Below are positions 6,157 through 6,978 of a stretch of 6,978 bases of DNA, in pieces. How positions within the stretch are numbered: position 1 is the stretch's first letter; every line of letters starts with the position of its first letter. This DNA comes from Bacteroidota bacterium (GTDB lineage Bacteria; Bacteroidota; Bacteroidia; Bacteroidales; Prolixibacteraceae): contig JAUYTA010000570.1 of assembly GCA_030695265.1 (NCBI GenBank), forward strand, positions 1 through 6,978, in the 5' to 3' direction. Position numbers and translations under genes: made by a program. The notes under the pieces are model-generated. The model ran no database searches. It was not told the DNA's origin and saw only the letters and a program-made list of their open reading frames with translations.

Positions 6157-6978
6157 CTATCTTGCCACCCGACCGGAAGCATCGCCACCCATCAGTTTTT
6201 CAACTTCATCAACGTTTACCTGATTGTAATCGCCGTAAATGGTATGTTTCAGACAGGATGCAGCAACTGCGAAGTTCAGCGCTTTCTGGTCATCTTCGGT
6301 ATAAGTCAGCAAACCATAAACAAGCCCGCCCATGAACGAATCGCCGCCACCAACACGGTCAACAATATCGGTAATCTGGTAAGTAGGCGCTTCGAACAGC
6401 GTTTCTCCATCCCAAAGCACGCCCGACCAACTGTTGTGATTGGCATTTATTGACCCACGCAAAGTAGTAATTACTTTTTTACAACGCGGAAATTTGGCCA
6501 TAATCTGTTTTGAAACAGATTCATAAGCAGCAGCTTCAACATGACCACCAGTTACATCAACGCCTTCAGGTTTAATTCCAAGTACTTTTTCGGCATCTTC
6601 CTCATTACCCAAAATCACATCTGTTCCGGCAACCAGTTCAGGCATTACCTCGCCAGCTTTTTTGCCGTAATTCCATAAATTTTTCCGGTAGTTCAAATCG
6701 CATGAAACAGTAATTCCCTTTTCGTTGGCTTTCTGAATGGCTTCCAGGCAAACATCGGCAGCTCCCTGCGAAATAGCAGGAGTAATTCCGGTCCAGTGAA
6801 ACCAGTTAACACCTTCAAAAACCTTGTCCCAATCGATCATTCCTGACTTAATTTCAGAAATAGCTGAATGTGCACGGTCGTAAACAACTTTGCTACCGCG
6901 GCTTACAGCGCCTGTTTCGAGGAAATAAATCCCAAGACGTTCGCCGCCATAAACTATCTGGTCCACTCCTACCCCATA
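6157..6978 (-). CDS. kdgK: 2-keto-3-deoxygluconate kinase (PfkB family), partial at its N-terminus
   Basis: This cytoplasmic kinase phosphorylates 2-keto-3-deoxygluconate with ATP to KDPG, the substrate of the aldolase encoded next. The frame is still open at the right edge of the window (residues YGVGVDQIVYGG run off the end), so about 70 N-terminal residues, including the first PfkB glycine motif, lie outside. The visible 273 residues include GERLGIYFLETGAVSR, the segment near a sugar-binding site; FHWTGITPAIS; CDLNYRKNLW; GNEEDAEKVLG; and the PfkB signature DRVGGGDSFMGGL, with the catalytic-type Asp at 6340-6342. The C-terminus GGDASGRVAR is typical of Bacteroidota KdgK. A GTG at 6966 is an internal codon, not the start. 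It is the first visible gene of the operon, whose promoter lies beyond the window. Confidence 0.92.
   Translation of the reverse strand, partial: YGVGVDQIVYGGERLGIYFLETGAVSRGSKVVYDRAHSAISEIKSGMIDWDKVFEGVNWFHWTGITPAISQGAADVCLEAIQKANEKGITVSCDLNYRKNLWNYGKKAGEVMPELVAGTDVILGNEEDAEKVLGIKPEGVDVTGGHVEAAAYESVSKQIMAKFPRCKKVITTLRGSINANHNSWSGVLWDGETLFEAPTYQITDIVDRVGGGDSFMGGLVYGLLTYTEDDQKALNFAVAASCLKHTIYGDYNQVNVDEVEKLMGGDASGRVAR

Noticed and set aside
6061..6453. Plus-strand ORF of 130 residues beginning in the kdgK-eda gap
   Set aside because: Its start is low-complexity repeat sequence and the remainder is antisense to the conserved C-terminus of kdgK.

Overview
The window looks like a piece of a Bacteroidota chromosome, probably a marine or gut Marinilabiliales/Prolixibacteraceae-like member; that placement is inferred from protein style, not from a search. 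Supporting signs are starts without Shine-Dalgarno sequences, AT-rich leaders, a TAnnTTTG-type promoter ahead of the first gene, and typically Bacteroidota forms of KDG kinase, KDPG aldolase and a lipoprotein TRAP binding protein. No tRNA, rRNA, CRISPR array, transposase or phage gene was seen.

Layout. On the plus strand, 79-1101 encodes a YiaK/DlgD-type 2,3-diketo-L-gulonate reductase. It runs tail to tail into a minus-strand VTT/DedA-type membrane protein (1098-1697), and the two stop codons share one TTAA. Upstream of that gene lie the remains of a possible very small gene (1730-1842) and a small exported protein of unknown function (1905-2201). A strong intrinsic terminator at 2301-2347 closes the main operon, which reads leftward from the right edge: kdgK (partial, 6157-6978), KDPG aldolase eda (5324-5995), then the TRAP genes dctP (4322-5311), dctQ (3839-4318) and dctM (2371-3834). 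From eda onward the genes are packed 3 to 12 bases apart. A 161-base gap between kdgK and eda holds a C/T-rich inverted repeat pair.

How they work together. The TRAP transporter would take up an acidic sugar. KdgK phosphorylates 2-keto-3-deoxygluconate and Eda splits the product to pyruvate and glyceraldehyde 3-phosphate, the lower part of hexuronate catabolism. The YiaK homologue nearby is a reductase for a related keto-sugar acid, and in E. coli yiaK sits with the TRAP genes yiaMNO, so a diketo-gulonate or uronate substrate is plausible.

Most notable point. The TRAP binding-protein gene is cut by one in-frame TAA (5228-5230). The stop lies exactly between a well-formed lipoprotein signal peptide and the mature domain, and both sides are in the same frame. 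Either the importer has lost its binding protein by a point mutation, the base is a sequencing error, or the stop is read through. I did not find convincing evidence of a wholly new biological system.
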